Origin: Turritopsis dohrnii | Lineage: Eukaryota > Cnidaria > Hydrozoa > Anthoathecata > Oceaniidae | Direction of reading: 5' to 3' | Length of the DNA stretch: 64,000 nucleotides | Assembly: GCA_027922465.2 (NCBI GenBank) | Contig: BQMF02000001.1 | Location: forward strand, 1,426,001 to 1,490,000 | In this document: positions 1 through 13,584 of the stretch, piece after piece | How the letters are laid out: each line of letters begins with the position of its first letter | How positions within the stretch are numbered: the first letter of the stretch is position 1 | Notes under the pieces: model-generated | Database searches by the model: none | The model's input: the letters and a program-made list of their open reading frames with translations, nothing else | Told to the model about the DNA's origin: nothing | Translations under genes and position numbers: made by a program

Positions 1-1
1 T

Positions 2-15
2 GTTTTCATGGCAAC
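2..15. promoter_or_regulatory. possible RFX X-box-like palindrome
   Basis: The sequence GTTTTCATGGCAAC matches 12 of 14 positions of the palindromic X-box form GTTGCCATGGCAAC. Two stronger matches to the looser form GTTNCCATGGNAAC occur at 16186-16199 and 25098-25111. X-boxes are bound by RFX factors and often control ciliary genes. The gene this copy might control would lie outside the window, so its function is unsupported. Confidence 0.2.
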
Positions 16-3000
16 ACAATCCAGAAGACAACTACAGTGGATCTCTCATTTCTCCGCATCCTTCTTTCAAAGAAATTTAAATATAATTGTCCATATCTTA
101 AAGAGTGCTGGTAACCGCAACAAATTCCATTTTCATTGAAAAAATAACTTGCACTTTCTATCATCAAAAGAGATTCTTAAACCCATTCGTATGAAGTTGT
201 TAATATCAATAAGAGAACTTCATTAAAACCCGAAGCGTTAGTCGCTGTTTATCTATCCAATTTTTAATTACAGCAAAATTGAAAATCTCTCATTAAAAGA
301 TTATCATTGTATAAATAATTGCAACATATTCTAACAAGCAGCGAAACAAGAATGCTATCGATATTTCTGAATGATAATAAATGTGAATTCTTGAAATGTT
401 GCAAGCAATCGCATTTAAATTCAAAACAAACTAGTCACAAAGATTCCTTCAGAATCAGAACACTTTATAACTTAGAAAAAGCAAGTTCATTCAAACATAC
501 AAACTTTTTTAGTTGTTGTTGTTCTTTTAGAAATGCTGATTCTGGGACAGGACAGAATGGTTAAATTCATGATTATAATGTGTGAACATATTCGACATTG
601 CAAATTTTGATGGTTCCTGTTTCCATTTCACCTCAACAGAAAGTTGATTTTTATTTCTTTTTTAGTTTTATCGTTATCACTTTTAATGACGCTATTTGAA
701 GTACAGATGTGTTTATATTTAAAAAAAAAAAATGCTCATAAAGAGATTGTCAATGTTCTCCATCAGTGAGATAATAAAAATTCAAAAACATTTGAACAAA
801 ATAATTGTAAACTAGAAACAAAACAATAACGTTAAAGAAGCACGAATTAAAATAAAAGTTTTAAAAGAATGGTAGATATTTTTTATTAAATACAAAAAAA
901 ACAACAACAAACAATTCTAATAGAGTTTCTTACCTTGAAGCTTTTCAGAAATTTAAAAACATTCTCTTCTCAACACATCATTTTTACATCAAATACTTTC
1001 CACATTTATTTTTTCACACTTGAATGAAAACGGCCAACCCTTAGTAATAATCTTATTGTTATTTAAACAATGAACTCAAATCTCATTGGACACAACAGAT
1101 AAAAGTAATATTTAATATTTATTAGAAACGTCTTGTTGGCAGTGTATGTTACAATAATGATTTGATGTGAATGTCACAGCTAAGAGTTATCAAAGTAGAT
1201 GGACTTTGAAGAAATATTCATACAATGAATACTGATTTGCATGTATAATGATTTTGAAAGCAATCTGATGACATTGAAAAGAACAGATGCTAGTCGTTCT
1301 CATTGTTGCAAATTGATCACTACGGAGAAGGATAGAAATTACCAAACCTCTTAAGATCATGTCAATTGCATTCTGTCTTCATCACAAACATGCCATTTAC
1401 ACTAGAGTTAATTAAAAATCTGTTGATCAGCGAGATTTTCCTCAGATGTAAGATGATTCCAAGTTTTGATGAACTCAAAATGTAGACTTCTAAGAAGTGA
1501 AAAACAAAATTCAAAAATATGGCTCTTTAATGAGCTTTGGTATCATCAATTAATCCAATTTGTTAATCCTCTCAGAGCAGGTGGACAGTCATTTCCATGA
1601 CTCTTTCAATTTCATAATTTTGCGTATATTAAAGTCTATTAAAAATAACAATCAGACAATATCACCTAATGGGTTTCTGTTTGAACTTGAACGCTGTTCA
1701 TTGCAAAAACTAAAGTTGATAAACACATTCGTCGATCTTCTTGAAAGATTATTCTCAAAAATGTGATACAACAAAAATCATGAAACTATTTTCAAAGTAT
1801 TTTCAATCTTCATCTTATAAATCTTAGTCTCGATTAAATTCTTTAAAAAAAACTGATGCCATTCTGTTTATGTAACAAATTCTAACTGTTGACATATCAC
1901 TGTTTGTTCTTAAAATCTTCTGTTCACAGCTTTTAACGTCAAAATAATTTGCAAATGAAAATAAAATAGCTTCTTTGCTGTTGTTTACTTTGAACATGCT
2001 TCCAGTATGGAAATAATTGAAAATCAAATGCTAACATCATTAAATTGGGAAACATAATATAGCATTTCAAATGAGATAGAAATAGACCTATTCTTCAAAT
2101 TTAAATTTTTACTACTTACATTTTACTAATGATGATTATAGATATCAAATAGTCTACGATACATTAATTTAATATTTTCAACACAACCGGGTGAAGAGAA
2201 ATTTGTCCACAATCTAATTAGATATAATGTTAGTTTCAAACTTCTACATTTTGGTTTCCTCTTTGAAGCTTTCATTTAATCAGAAGCAGCTGTGTGAACA
2301 TCAGCGGTGGAGTATCTATATCGTAGAATAGTCGTTATTCTATTAAAATAAGCGATGCTGACCATCCAACTTCACTTGCATGTTCACAAAGAACACATGT
2401 AATAATTAAATTACGAGTTTGAGATACATCAATTGATGGATGTAGAATACTCAACAACTGAGGAAAAGGATTGGGTTGAGTTTTGAAACCTAATAACGAC
2501 AACGATATTAACTGATAGAATTTAAAAAGTTTTTTACAATAGCTATAAGATAAATAAAAAAGATGAAGATGAATTATTGTGAATAGATTTTGTGATGTCA
2601 AATTGGAGCGTTTTGATTCCTTCCTTCATAATGCATTGTAAAACAAAAGTCATTTTAACGACATTCACTTCATTCATTAAAAAAGACTAAGTTTAAATAT
2701 AAAACAAGAAGAACTTAGTATTATATAAATGTTAATTTACATCGCCTCTTAAAGAATTGATATCCTTCTTAGCTGTATTTTAAGATGAAACAAAATGTAT
2801 AGATTTTTAAATATCAATGTTCATTTTTATACTTAGCATCAATAAATAAATCATTGATAAAAATTTGATTAGAAATAAAGAAACCTTCCAAAATGAGTGG
2901 GATATCACAAAACAAAAATGGAAAAAAAGTAAGCAACAATTGGTTTTAAGAAGTGTTTTCTAAATACTTGTCATAGCATGTCATAGCACCTATATGCAGG

Positions 3001-4349
3001 TATGTAAAAGAACAAGCAAATTTGAATACGGACATATATCAATATCTGAGCAAATATCATTATTAGCAGTGGTAAAATATCCCCATATACTTGATCATTA
3101 TTATAGTTTAAATTCCAATTTGTAATACTATTGAACGGTTTCCTTCAAACCAATCCGTGACTTGCTTCAGGGTTATAATACGCTTCTTATCAAGTAATTA
3201 AAAAAACGTTAGTTATCTTTCAACTGCGACTTAGATTGACATAAGCATATTGGAATTTGACCAAGTAATCAGCTGGTGTTTTTTATAGACACGTTGACCA
3301 TCTATCTGCTGTTTCACTGTCATCTGGATTTCCCCTGTTTCAAATTTACCTCTTAATAGTAAAATGAGAAAAATGCACCAAAGTAACAAATTGATTGTCA
3401 AATAACAACAAGAAGAGTGTAATAAAGCTAAGATGTACCTACAGAAACGCAAAACGTCTAACATGAATATTCACTTATTGCACCAATCAAAGATCATCAA
3501 AGAATCCAATAATCCAATCCAATTGCTTTACATTATGCAAAAACAAAATTAGAGATTCTAAAACGTTTGATCACAACTTAATATAGAGTATTGCTTTTTT
3601 CATCTAATGTGTTTTGTGTCTTATCAGTAAGTCATCTTGAAAACTTTACACACTAGATCAAATAACATTTCATCTGTTTGATTGTATAACAAAAAGAATG
3701 ATAAAAAAGGAAATCATATCCTATTTGTCTTTTTAACCAATGAGATAGTAAACCATATCAATATTGACAGACCTGAATAAGCAAGACGAATATTACTTCT
3801 GATCAAAATGTTTTCAAAAGAAAGTTGAATAACACAGCTGATTTAGATCATTTCTGCCATTTAATGGATGAATGGATTTAAGTGGAGTAAAATAACAATC
3901 AAAAACGATGATATTGGAAGAAACATGCAATAAAGATTGAAACATTCAAAATTGTCTTTGAAAACTGAAGCAACGCTCCTTTTTAATCCTTAGTCTCAAT
4001 ATCAAAACTAGCCGCGATTTTCGTTTTAAAAATGAATTGTAATTACAGAATTATAAAATAAGAAATTAAAGAAGAAACAACTAGGATGAATTTTGATAAA
4101 TTGAAATGGGTAATTCTCAAAGGAACCCTATGGATTCATTTGAAGGACGATTGTTAACCATGTAATTCAATTCTTTGAGGACTTTTTCAACCATCATTGT
4201 TATTTCAATGAAGACGACCCCCTCAAGACTTACATCAATGGAGGTTTCCTGCTAAGCTAAAGTTCGATAATTCTTAATTTGAAACTAAAAGAGTCCACAA
4301 GATAATAGCTACTGTTACCAACATTTTTCTATACACATGAAATCAAAAA

Positions 4350-4388
4350 AAAAAATTGGATTTCAAAAAATTGGATTTCAAAAAATTG
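4350..4388. repeat. 15-bp tandem repeat, about 2.3 copies
   Basis: The unit TTGGATTTCAAAAAA starts at 4356, 4371 and (partial) 4386. It is a short simple repeat in intergenic DNA with no coding meaning. Confidence 0.8.
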
Positions 4389-7300
4389 TTCAACAATATC
4401 AACAAAAGTTGCAATTCCCAAACATTCAAACATTGTATAATTAACATCAGCCACAACATGTATGCTGGCCATCAAGATTTTGTTTAATCTGACGCTATTA
4501 CCATGTTTACAATTATGAAGATCTAAATATCGTATTACCAAATGGGCGATTTAAATTTTAAAAGCGTCAATATTGACCAGACCAGCTATCTCTTCATAAT
4601 TCAACCGCGTTTTTCCTTCTATAGAAGCATTTGAAATTATTTTTCCTAAGAATTGATTTTTTGAACAAGTCAAACAGAAACACTTGATGATGATTCCCAT
4701 TTATTAGTTTATTTATTTACTTAATTTTATTATTGAATGTTACTTATGATCCATGTGAAATAGTGTGCTGTTTTCAAACCAAAGCAAAAATCATCAACAC
4801 AAAATAAGAAAGGAGCTGCCATTTCCTTAATTTGACCAAAGCTGTCAAGATGTTACAATCATTGAGAATGCCCAATCATTTTTTCGATCTTATATCTTGA
4901 ACATTGATCACATGACATTTTAATTAAGTAATCCTATAGTACTATATGTGATCTTGAGAATGTATCTTGATTCAAAATACTGACAACAGAACTTGATTTC
5001 AGGGGATTTTCTGATGACTGCGTTCTTCATTGTATGAGAAGTTGACACAAATAATAATGTCCGACACTTTTGCATCACGTTTATCATCAGATCGACTGCA
5101 TTTCATGATGAAATAAACTCTATGACACGAAATTAGAATGGCGATGACAGAAACTAACAAATTGACTCTAGATGGTAAGAAAAATAAATAATTATTCAAA
5201 ATATGAACTACTTAATCTCAACTTCAGGAAGTCGAGTGTTATTACTTAAAACTGAATATCTCTCGTTAAAATATCTCTTGCAAAGTGTTCAAAACATTTC
5301 AAATATATGAAGTAAACATTTCGTTTATTTTGCATATAAGTTCGTTCTCACAAAAGAGGTTGCTTATATTTCAATGAAATAAATGACCGTCAATTTTTCT
5401 GTAAGATCTTGCAACAACAAAATCCGTTTATAGGAAATAAGAACAAACATTGAATGATTTTTTGATGATTTGGTGATAGTTCTGTTGCCCTCTGGTAAAA
5501 TTTATCATTGGTTTCCTCTATGGCCTTTACAGCGCGACAACGACAGCTTTATCCTCAATTGACGCCTTCGTTATGGGCGTACTGCATAGGATCTAGATAC
5601 CTTAAGTTTCAGGTCTTCAGCAAACCAGTGGATGAACCTTACTAGCTATTAGTGTCGTACATATTCCTGAGCACTCCTTTATAACCAGCATCATGGAGCA
5701 GAATGCATAAAATGTCAATCCTTCTCCATAATGTAAACAAAAAAGCAAACAGTTAAGAACTACCTCGCGTTGGTGTCAAATCTTTTCTTTGCTGCTGGTG
5801 TTACAGTTTTTGTTTTTTCATAAACATGCTGTTAACCTCCCTTTTTAAAATAAAAAACACTTTTCAAAAATGTTCAAAGTTTAGTTCTCAAAACAGATAA
5901 AAATGACATTTAATTAAAGCAATTTGTATTATGATCAATTGTTATTGAAGATATTACGAACGACATCAAAATGATCTTTGCTAAGGTCTATTGGATTTAA
6001 TAACGCCATTGTTCCATAGCCTATGGATGGCATGTACTCACGTCTATCTCACCAGGGAGTAGAGATTTTATTTCAACGCTAGAATTGGTAAAAAAACAAG
6101 AAGTACACACAAAGTGTACTAACTTTTTTTTTAAAAAAAAAGAAACAATTCAGAAATCACAAAGGATATTTCTTCTTACCTGAATGGCAAAAAAGGAATT
6201 TCTAAAAAAATTGATATATGTGTTCGTCGAAAGGAATTCGATCAAATGATTTGGAATTACATATGAGATATGTTAAATGATTTAACATTTTATCGTAATT
6301 GGTCTATACGAAATTTTAAGTTATATTCTCTCTCTCTTGAGTATATTGTTATGAAAGAATGCCTTCAATGCAAATCAATGCCTTGCAAAATTGATACGCA
6401 TTCTGGTTGTGGCAATGTTGAGGTTATGATTTCATCAAAACTAAGAGAAATTTGAGAAATCCCTCAGAGTTTTATCTGGTCATGTTAACTAGAATTACTT
6501 TATGAAGCATCTCTTTCAATAAAAAATCTTCATCATAGTTTACAAATGTTTTTCCTGCTTCCTTTGAGAAATAAAACGTGTTTCACAACACTTCTAGTAT
6601 ACTTTTCTTGGAAGAAAATTCGAAGTCTCAACTGAAATTTAAGTGTGATGGGGAAACAAAAGAATTTTTAAAAAATAAAAACAAAACAATGAAGTAAAAC
6701 GAAAGGCTTTTCTTTAAAAAAATCAATTCATTATCGCCCACATACTTCCAAACATCCTCTTTTATTGGCCCTTTGTTACGCCAACCCTTGATGGCGTTAT
6801 TTTCAACTCATTGGCTGGATCATTTAAGGAAAACTGTTTAAATTGGCGTTATTTTTTTGGAACCACCTTCAGGTCAATGAAGCAGTTGGTGTTTATATGG
6901 AACAAAATAATATTTCGCTCCAAATAGACCAGTTTACAACATTAACAATATTTATGAGTTTATTTGATGATCTCACGTAGCGTAAAACTGACAGTCATGT
7001 ATTGTTTCTAAGTTCTAGCTAGTAGTAATAAATCAGTTTATTGCACTCTCGATTGTCCTCCAGTTCTTGACTACTCTCCAATATACCTGATACTAACACG
7101 TTCAAAAAATATCCCCGATTTCAAAACATTCTTTTCTTCTTTCTTCCACTTTTTTTTTACAGTTATTTTTTTTCTTCGTTTTGTTGTGATGCGCAAAAAC
7201 ATCCTTCCTCTACGCTCAACATTATTCTGATAAGAGAGACTGATTAGGTTGGTATTTCGCGCATATACGCTTTACATTCTTACAATTCAAGAGTGGTGCG

Positions 7301-9114
7301 TTTTTTGAAAACAGATGTTATTAGCTATAGAAAAAAACCCGCTGAAGTACAAACACCCCATTTTAACAGCTCACTAATTAACATATTTTCACCAATAATA
7401 AATGATGTTCTATTTATAAGGAACAACTATATAAGCAACACTTGTGAATTTTCTCAAACAGTTAAGCAACAATACTATCAGAATCTTAGATAATTAACAA
7501 CATGGAATTCAGCTACGGCACATGTTTTTAAAATTGTTTATTCATTAGAGACACAAAGGTTTTCAAGACGGGGCATATCTATATAATGCATATGTATACG
7601 TATTTTCGTTTAATACTTTAGCAACAAATCAGGTACCACCAAATAACTTTACCAATGTCTGACCTTCGTTGGTTGAAAAAAACGTGTATACAAATTTTCT
7701 TAAACCTTAGTAGCGACCAAAGATGCCGCTTTATTTATGAATGTCATGGCATAATTTGTTAATATCTTTGCGAGATCCCTTTGGAAACAGGAAATTGTGG
7801 AAATTGTGGCCTCTTTACCAATAATTGGCCACAAAGGTGAAAAACCGCAAATTGGATTGAAACAGAAAAACAATAAAAACATATAAAAAACTTACAAAAA
7901 GTTCGCTAAGAAGAGAATTATGAAAATATTTCAGCTTAAAGTAGGAATAGAGGTGTTAGCAAAAGATGGCGAAAACAGACGTAATGCTACATAATGCTGA
8001 CATCGCGCTGACATCGTGTTTATGTTTCCAGGAGAATGCGCGGGACAAATTGACTTGTTGTTGTTAGATTACTTTATGGTAGATGATAATCCAATACCTT
8101 GCATCTTAAATTTTATTTTGATGGTTTTGATTGGATGTTGAAAGTTGGACGTTTACTATCGAGTCCGAACTTTATTGTAGAACCTGAGATCGCATCCTCC
8201 ATATTTTACGAAGTGGAATAAACAAAATAGTACATATAGTTCTGTTTTTTTTTTAAACCACGATGTTCGTTGCTTACGGAAATTATCGTCACTTCCCTGT
8301 CGAACCTATTTGATTGAATTCAGCGGTGCGAAATTAAAGTACGTCTAGACACTAGTGGACTCGGTTTTTGATCTGCTGGCCGAAAAGAGAGTTTCAAAAT
8401 TTTGACGGCAGGCTTGCTGAGAAAACATCACGTCAGAAACGACGATATCGACTATGTGAAAATTAGCGTGAAAAATGTCTGGCCGCCCAAGATTTGCTGT
8501 TCGCTTTTCCGTATCCGAGTTAGCTTTTCGTTTCCTTTCTAGTCGAGATGAATGTGCTAATAAAATTTACGAATCAAAAAATGACCTTGTAAAGTCACAA
8601 TTTTCACAAGGTTTGTATCCGCCCCTGGATATCGCACATATCATTCGTTCTCATCACTGCATTCTATATGCTCAAGTGATTATCAACAATTGAAAAAAGA
8701 TCCACCCATTATGGACAACTTTAGGTCAATAGCGAATTATCAACATGAATGAAGGGTATTTTGAAACAGATATTCAAGTAAACCAATCCTGTAATATCCA
8801 ATAATAAACTTGCAAGCAAAACTTATTTCAGATGTAAGTTCTTTTTTGTGAAAGATAAATTTATCAGCTGTTAAAAAAATATCGTCACTTTATAGATACG
8901 AAACATGAAAAAGACGCTAGAGTTACTTTAAAAGTATCCATTGTTTTTCAAACGTTTTTAAAATGGATTTCTGATATATAATTCAAGTCAGCCCACCTTT
9001 AGTTGATGATTAGTAGAGAGAGATACCAAAAAGTAAAAATACCGATAGCTCAACAAAAATTGAAATGCTCTGCTTCATGTTAGATTTAAATTATGCAACA
9101 GAAATCAATCAAAA

Positions 9115-9366
9115 TCAAACAAACTTACTTATCTCCCACATCGAAGTAACGCCACCTTGTTTGTTAACTGTTAGATTTACTGTATTGACAGATTTACTCA
9201 TTAGTTTGCTGGTTGGAAGATTATTCAAAAACTTAAGGGAATTCTCATCACAGTACATTCCTTTTGAATAGAATTCCCCAGGGAGGGGCAATGCTTTAGA
9301 GAAGGAACAAAGAAGGCAGGCAATCTCACGCGGTAATTCAACGGCCAAGATGTACCTGATATCCAC
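9115..9366 (-). other. possible isolated exon or retroelement fragment
   Basis: The minus strand is open for 83 codons with a fairly protein-like composition. It ends next to a consensus donor, GTAAGT, read on the minus strand near 9123-9128. There is no ATG at the upstream end, stops precede it directly, and no family is recognised. The plus-strand sequence just downstream (9410-9530) resembles a retroelement tail, so this frame could equally be the antisense of a decayed element. Confidence 0.15.
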
Positions 9367-9409
9367 TTGTCATCAGCTTATAGATTGAACGAGCAGGAAT
9401 AGATTCTTC

Positions 9410-9600
9410 GACCAAGGAGGGTCATTTTACACCTCTAGTATTCACCTGTTTTTGAGGCATGGGTCGAGAATGCCAGTTATTCCTCCATCATCGTTTAGCA
9501 GAGAAGCTTGCAGAAAAGAAGAAAATAAGTGTCAGTAAATCTAAATCAACTGGCTTTGAGGGAGATTGGAACTGTCGATTATTGATAATCCAGCAGAGAT
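9410..9600 (+). pseudogene. degenerate retroelement C-terminal fragment
   Basis: The plus strand reads with a block like FTPLVFTCF, one stop, then GMGREC, followed by a basic stretch containing RLAEKLAEKKK. This order of motifs is one I associate with the C-terminal tail of non-LTR retrotransposon polyproteins in cnidarians and fish; that association is from memory. The frame is broken by stops and no reverse transcriptase core is visible upstream, so it is a short dead remnant. Confidence 0.3.
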
Positions 9601-10439
9601 GACTTATTATTTGAAATATACTCCAAAACATCGCGTTCGATTGGAAATGCAATGGATTGTTTTACTGTGAAATGAAAACATGAAAATCAGTTTTCATGAA
9701 AATCTTAATGGAAATCTAAGAAAATCTATTTTGATTGTAACATTTCCTTTTATAACACCAACAAATGAAATTGAGTTATTTTTAATTTCATGTTAACCTT
9801 TTCCAATCTTTGTTGAATCCTTCTCAAAGAAGAATACGTTCACTCAATTGTATACTCTGGTCAATGAAGTTCAGCAAGCAAATCTACTAGCTCCTAACCT
9901 GTGTTCAGAAACTAAGATTGCTTATTGTTAGAAATCTTAAAGTTTAGAAACATATCCTTGTTTAAACGAATTGTAAGATGAATGACCATTTTGATGGAAT
10001 GTCATACGTAGATAAGCTCAGATTAAGTGGTTTGCATATCTTAGCTGAATAATAAACACAAACATATTTCAGGAACAATTTGTTCTTTGATGAAGACTTT
10101 TTTGTTATCACCCATCAAGGGATGAAGAGAATTCATAACCTCCGAGGTTGATATAACATGCTGTGAGAAAGGAGGAAAGTATTATCTAACAACATTTCGC
10201 TTACAAATGAATACGGTGAAACTGGAGACGAGGTTGATGAATACGTTGAAACTAAGGCATTGCTCTAACCATTTGTTTTCATAATGATTCATAATTTATA
10301 AATACTTCCTCTTGTAAAAAGATTCGTTAAGCAAACAAAGCTTCAGTAGTGTTAACCCTTTGTAATTTATGAATATTTTTCTTAGGAATACCATTGAGAA
10401 ACTATCAAGTGGAAGTCATTCATCAAATGAACAAGAATA

Positions 10440-11204
10440 CAGTGGAATATCTGAAAAAAGTGTCCGCTTTGTGGAGATGTCCGCTTTATAGAGATTCCAT
10501 TATGAAAATTATTATTTAGCAAAAATTACTGGAGAATGGATTCTCTCACATGGTTTGTAAAGTTAACAGGTTTCATAGGGCAAAGAAAAGACACATTTAA
10601 TGCAATGAAAAACGTTTTTATTCTAAAGTTAAAAAGTCAAATGCTACTACAATCTATTCTCGATAAATGGAACCGAAAAAAATGGTTCCACTTATCGAAT
10701 GTTCCACTTATCCGAATAAAATAAGACAGGTCTGTTAATGCAGGGACCGGAGAAATTGGTTCCACTAAACAAAAGTTCCACTTATCCGGGGTTCCACTTA
10801 TCGAGAGTAGACTGTATACTTGAAACTTGAAACAGAAGAGTAAAGTTAATAACATCGATATTCCAGTTGATAAATCAGTCGGCAGAAAATGCTGTGAAAA
10901 AAGTTGTTCAAAGTATAAGAAAGTAAAACATTGTAAAAAGTAAGTATTCCAAGAAAATACAAGTTGTTTTACTTGAAAAATTGTTTTTGTATCTGTGTCC
11001 ACTTTAGAGAGATTTCTTATAGGCAAAAAGTTCATTTGGGACTGAAAAAAGTGTCCGCTTTATGGAGTGTTCGCTTTATAAATGTCCGCTTTATAGAGAT
11101 TTTTTCATAAGAGTTTGATTGTAAATCCATTTGTTCCTAGATAAACTGTCCGTCTTAAAGAGGTATCCGCTTTATATAATGTCCGTTTTACAAAGATTCC
11201 ACTG
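10440..11204. mobile_element. pogo-like non-autonomous DNA transposon, 765 bp, TA flanks
   Basis: The left end reads TA-CAGTGGAATATCTG and the right end is its near-exact inverse, CAAAGATTCCACTG-TA, so the element has terminal inverted repeats and a TA target duplication typical of Tc1/mariner/pogo elements. Inside both ends a GTCCGCTTTA-type motif recurs about eight times. There is no transposase frame. A second, related but distinct element (10650-10814) has inserted into it. Confidence 0.75.
10650..10814. mobile_element. second pogo-like MITE, 165 bp, nested in the first
   Basis: The ends, after TA, read CAATCTATTCTCGATAAATGG on the left and the inverse of CAGTCTACTCTCGATAAGTGG on the right. 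The internal motif TTCCACTTATC repeats four or five times, unlike the GTCCGCTTTA motif of the host element. The TA duplication is visible at both flanks. It lies wholly inside 10440-11204, so it is the younger insertion. Confidence 0.75.
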
Positions 11205-11369
11205 TAGTTTCATGGAATATTGGAATAGACTGCAGCTGATCATGCAATCAATAGGATTGCAATTTTAAGTTATCTTCAGAAAACGTTGTATATCGTTATA
11301 TAACGATGTATAAGTCAGTATAGATTCAACAAAGTTCAAGTGAGCAAGTGGGATTCTATCCGTAATGGT

Positions 11370-11590
11370 TGGCTATTCTGCCTTCTGACTTGAAACTAGG
11401 AGTTAACTCAGTTGACTTAGACATTTACAGAGCCAGAGATACGTATAGCATTGCTCTAACTTGCACAAGACCAGTGTGTAGTCAGTCGATGGCTCCTAAT
11501 GGGTTGATGCGATATGACTGGACTCGAACACGGGTCGCAGCGGTCGCACTCAAAGGTACTAACCACTTGACCATCACTGCACTAAGTAGT
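11370..11590 (-). repeat. tRNA-derived SINE (family 1), copy 1
   Basis: On the minus strand the head starts near 11585. It carries a pol III A box, TGGTCAAGTGG (about 11563-11573), and a B box, TGTTCGAGTCC (11520-11530), at tRNA-like spacing. The body contains CATTAGGAGCCATCGACTG. Diverged copies with the same body words occur at 17045-17180 and 31030-31185, both also minus-oriented. A functional tRNA is unlikely because no acceptor stem forms at these positions. Confidence 0.6.
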
Positions 11591-12905
11591 TTAGTACTCC
11601 TTATGATCACTAGACTAGATATCAACAATGTTGCCCTTGTCAGCCTTCTGTTTAACTAAGGATTGGTGATAAGAATTTCTATTTGTAAAGTTTGTAATTC
11701 CACCCCAAGAAAATCGATGTTGCTTCAGATAAGTTATAATATAGTAAAAAAAAACAACATCTTTAAATTTCCTGGTCTGATCTGGAATTGACGGGACAAT
11801 CCGCTGACCAAATTGTCAAAACCATGTTTTGATTGAGCTGAGTATAATCACGTGGTGTTGCAAACCTTCCATATTTTCGTGAACACTCATATGTTTTCTT
11901 TCTTTCTGTTTTTTTTTTTTTTTCTTTTCTTTTCTTTTTAAATAATGGCATTGATGGTGTGGATATGATGACCAAATTAGTCAACTCTGTTGCAAAGTTA
12001 TTTAAACTTATTGACATTAAAGAATTAATCATGGTTTAGGTGAAAACCTCTCGATCTTATTCTGTTTCACATGCCAATGAAAGCAGGATAGGAAGTGATG
12101 AACCGACCATGAAAGATCATTAATCTAAACCACTGTTCGTACTCTCTATATTGGAGGAGAAAAAACCTTTTCTTCGACGAGAAAATATTGGGCTTTTTAG
12201 ATTCAGGTTAGACCGAAGGAAACCATACTTCTTCATAGGAGACAGCTTTATCAGGAAACATACCGAAATAATACACTCTTTTTTGCAAGAATTCTTTTTG
12301 TAATATGAAAATACGTCCGGTCATCTTCGTAGTTTTTATGAAGCTATAAAGATTGACACGTGGTTATGAACTGTCATCTGGTATTTTAACATTATTTGAT
12401 GACATTCTTAATACTTTAATTTATGATCGTGCACATACACTAGTCTTTCGCTATTTCAGTAGAATTAGCCAAATGTAAATCTTTGGAATTGAAATATAAA
12501 CCGTTATCATTGTTATTATTATTATGCTATTACACATGTTGTTTTGAACTCACTCCGTAAAGTCTTCTTTGTGTTGTTTTTAAGAAAATTGAATTCAGAA
12601 ATACTGAAAAATTATGTTTCCTATAAAAAAAGCATGTAACAAAAGACGTGTTATGAATTCACGAAGAATGTCAGTTTTGTAGCTAATGAAACACAGTCAA
12701 GGCAGGATCAGATTTCACAAGCTCGGGAAAAAGCTTATTTTGCGCTTGGTAAACAGAAAGAGTGTTGTAAAATCACAGAAATATTTGACATTCGAACATT
12801 CACATGACTTCCAGTTTCCAGTTAAAATACTGGACTGACAGTAACATTATGATTCATTTTTATCTTGTTTATCAAATGCAAAGATACAAGTTTCTTTTTT
12901 TATAA

Positions 12906-12990
12906 AGCGCTGGTCAAACGAACGCAACATTTCATGCAACAGTGTTGCATCCAATGTTGCATGAAATATTGCGTTCGTTTGACCAGCGCT
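12906..12990. mobile_element. 85-bp near-perfect hairpin MITE, TAA flanks
   Basis: Two 35-bp arms pair with one mismatch around a roughly 15-bp loop. The outer ends are AGCGCTGG and CCAGCGCT and the flanks are TAA on both sides, which fits the three-base TWA duplication of PIF/Harbinger elements. The inner part repeats the words TGTTGCA and GTTGCAT. It has no coding capacity. Confidence 0.75.
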
Positions 12991-13135
12991 TAAGCAGCGT
13001 TAGCAATGTTGCTTTAAAAATGACCATTTTTTAGTAGTTAGTAATGTTGTTTAATTTGTTGCTAAGCATTAATCGAGTATATATGTATATGTCCCGTTTT
13101 GAAAACCTTTGTGTACATTTATGCTGTTTAGTTAA

Positions 13136-13584
13136 AGGGATTCCTGCGTCCAAAATGATATTTACAAATATGATAGAGCTCAAAAAGTTGTTTAACAAGT
13201 CTCTTTTCAGTATTTCATAATTATTTATAGTTTCTGAGATATTTCGTTTTTAAAATCTTATAATTTAATTTATGCAATGCATATTTATGATGTAGTAAGA
13301 TAGTAACTAACACTTTCCATTGCAATAACTTTAGATATGATTAATATTACATCTTTGTAAGTTACTATGAAGTAAAGGTTTCCACTCTGAGTTGATTTAT
13401 AGAAGAATGAAGTCATAGTATTTACTAATTCAGAAGTTATACACACTGTTGCATAATTTGAAGATTTTTAAATTGAAATATCTGCCCAAGGAAAGAAAAT
13501 TTCCAAAAACTATAAAAAGAGTTCTTAAACAACTTTGTGAGTTCTATCATCCCTTGAAATATCATTTTGGACACAGGAATCCCT
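13136..13584. mobile_element. TTAA-flanked inverted-repeat element, 449 bp
   Basis: The left end is TTAA-AGGGATTCCTGCGTCC and the right end is the inverse, GGACACAGGAATCCCT-TTAA. The two arms stay similar for about 75 bp, including AAAATGATATTT and GTTGTTTAA. The TTAA target is typical of piggyBac and Kolobok elements. The centre is AT-rich and non-coding. Confidence 0.75.

Larger units (their letters stand above)
1..9114. other. AT-rich intergenic stretch without a recognisable gene
   Basis: I read both strands and found only short open frames, most of them without an ATG or splice context. The stretch contains poly-A/T runs and a small 15-bp tandem repeat at 4350-4388. The segment around 7950-8700 has more CG dinucleotides and a 72-codon ATG frame at 8475-8693, but no domain or neighbouring exon supports it. 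An RFX X-box-like site lies at positions 2-15. Confidence 0.6.

Noticed and set aside
8475..8693. 72-codon ATG frame in a slightly CpG-richer segment
   Set aside because: No domain, no partner exon and no conservation evidence; kept only as a note.
11519..11585. Functional tRNA gene
   Set aside because: A and B boxes are present but no paired acceptor or anticodon stem is seen and a SINE body follows.
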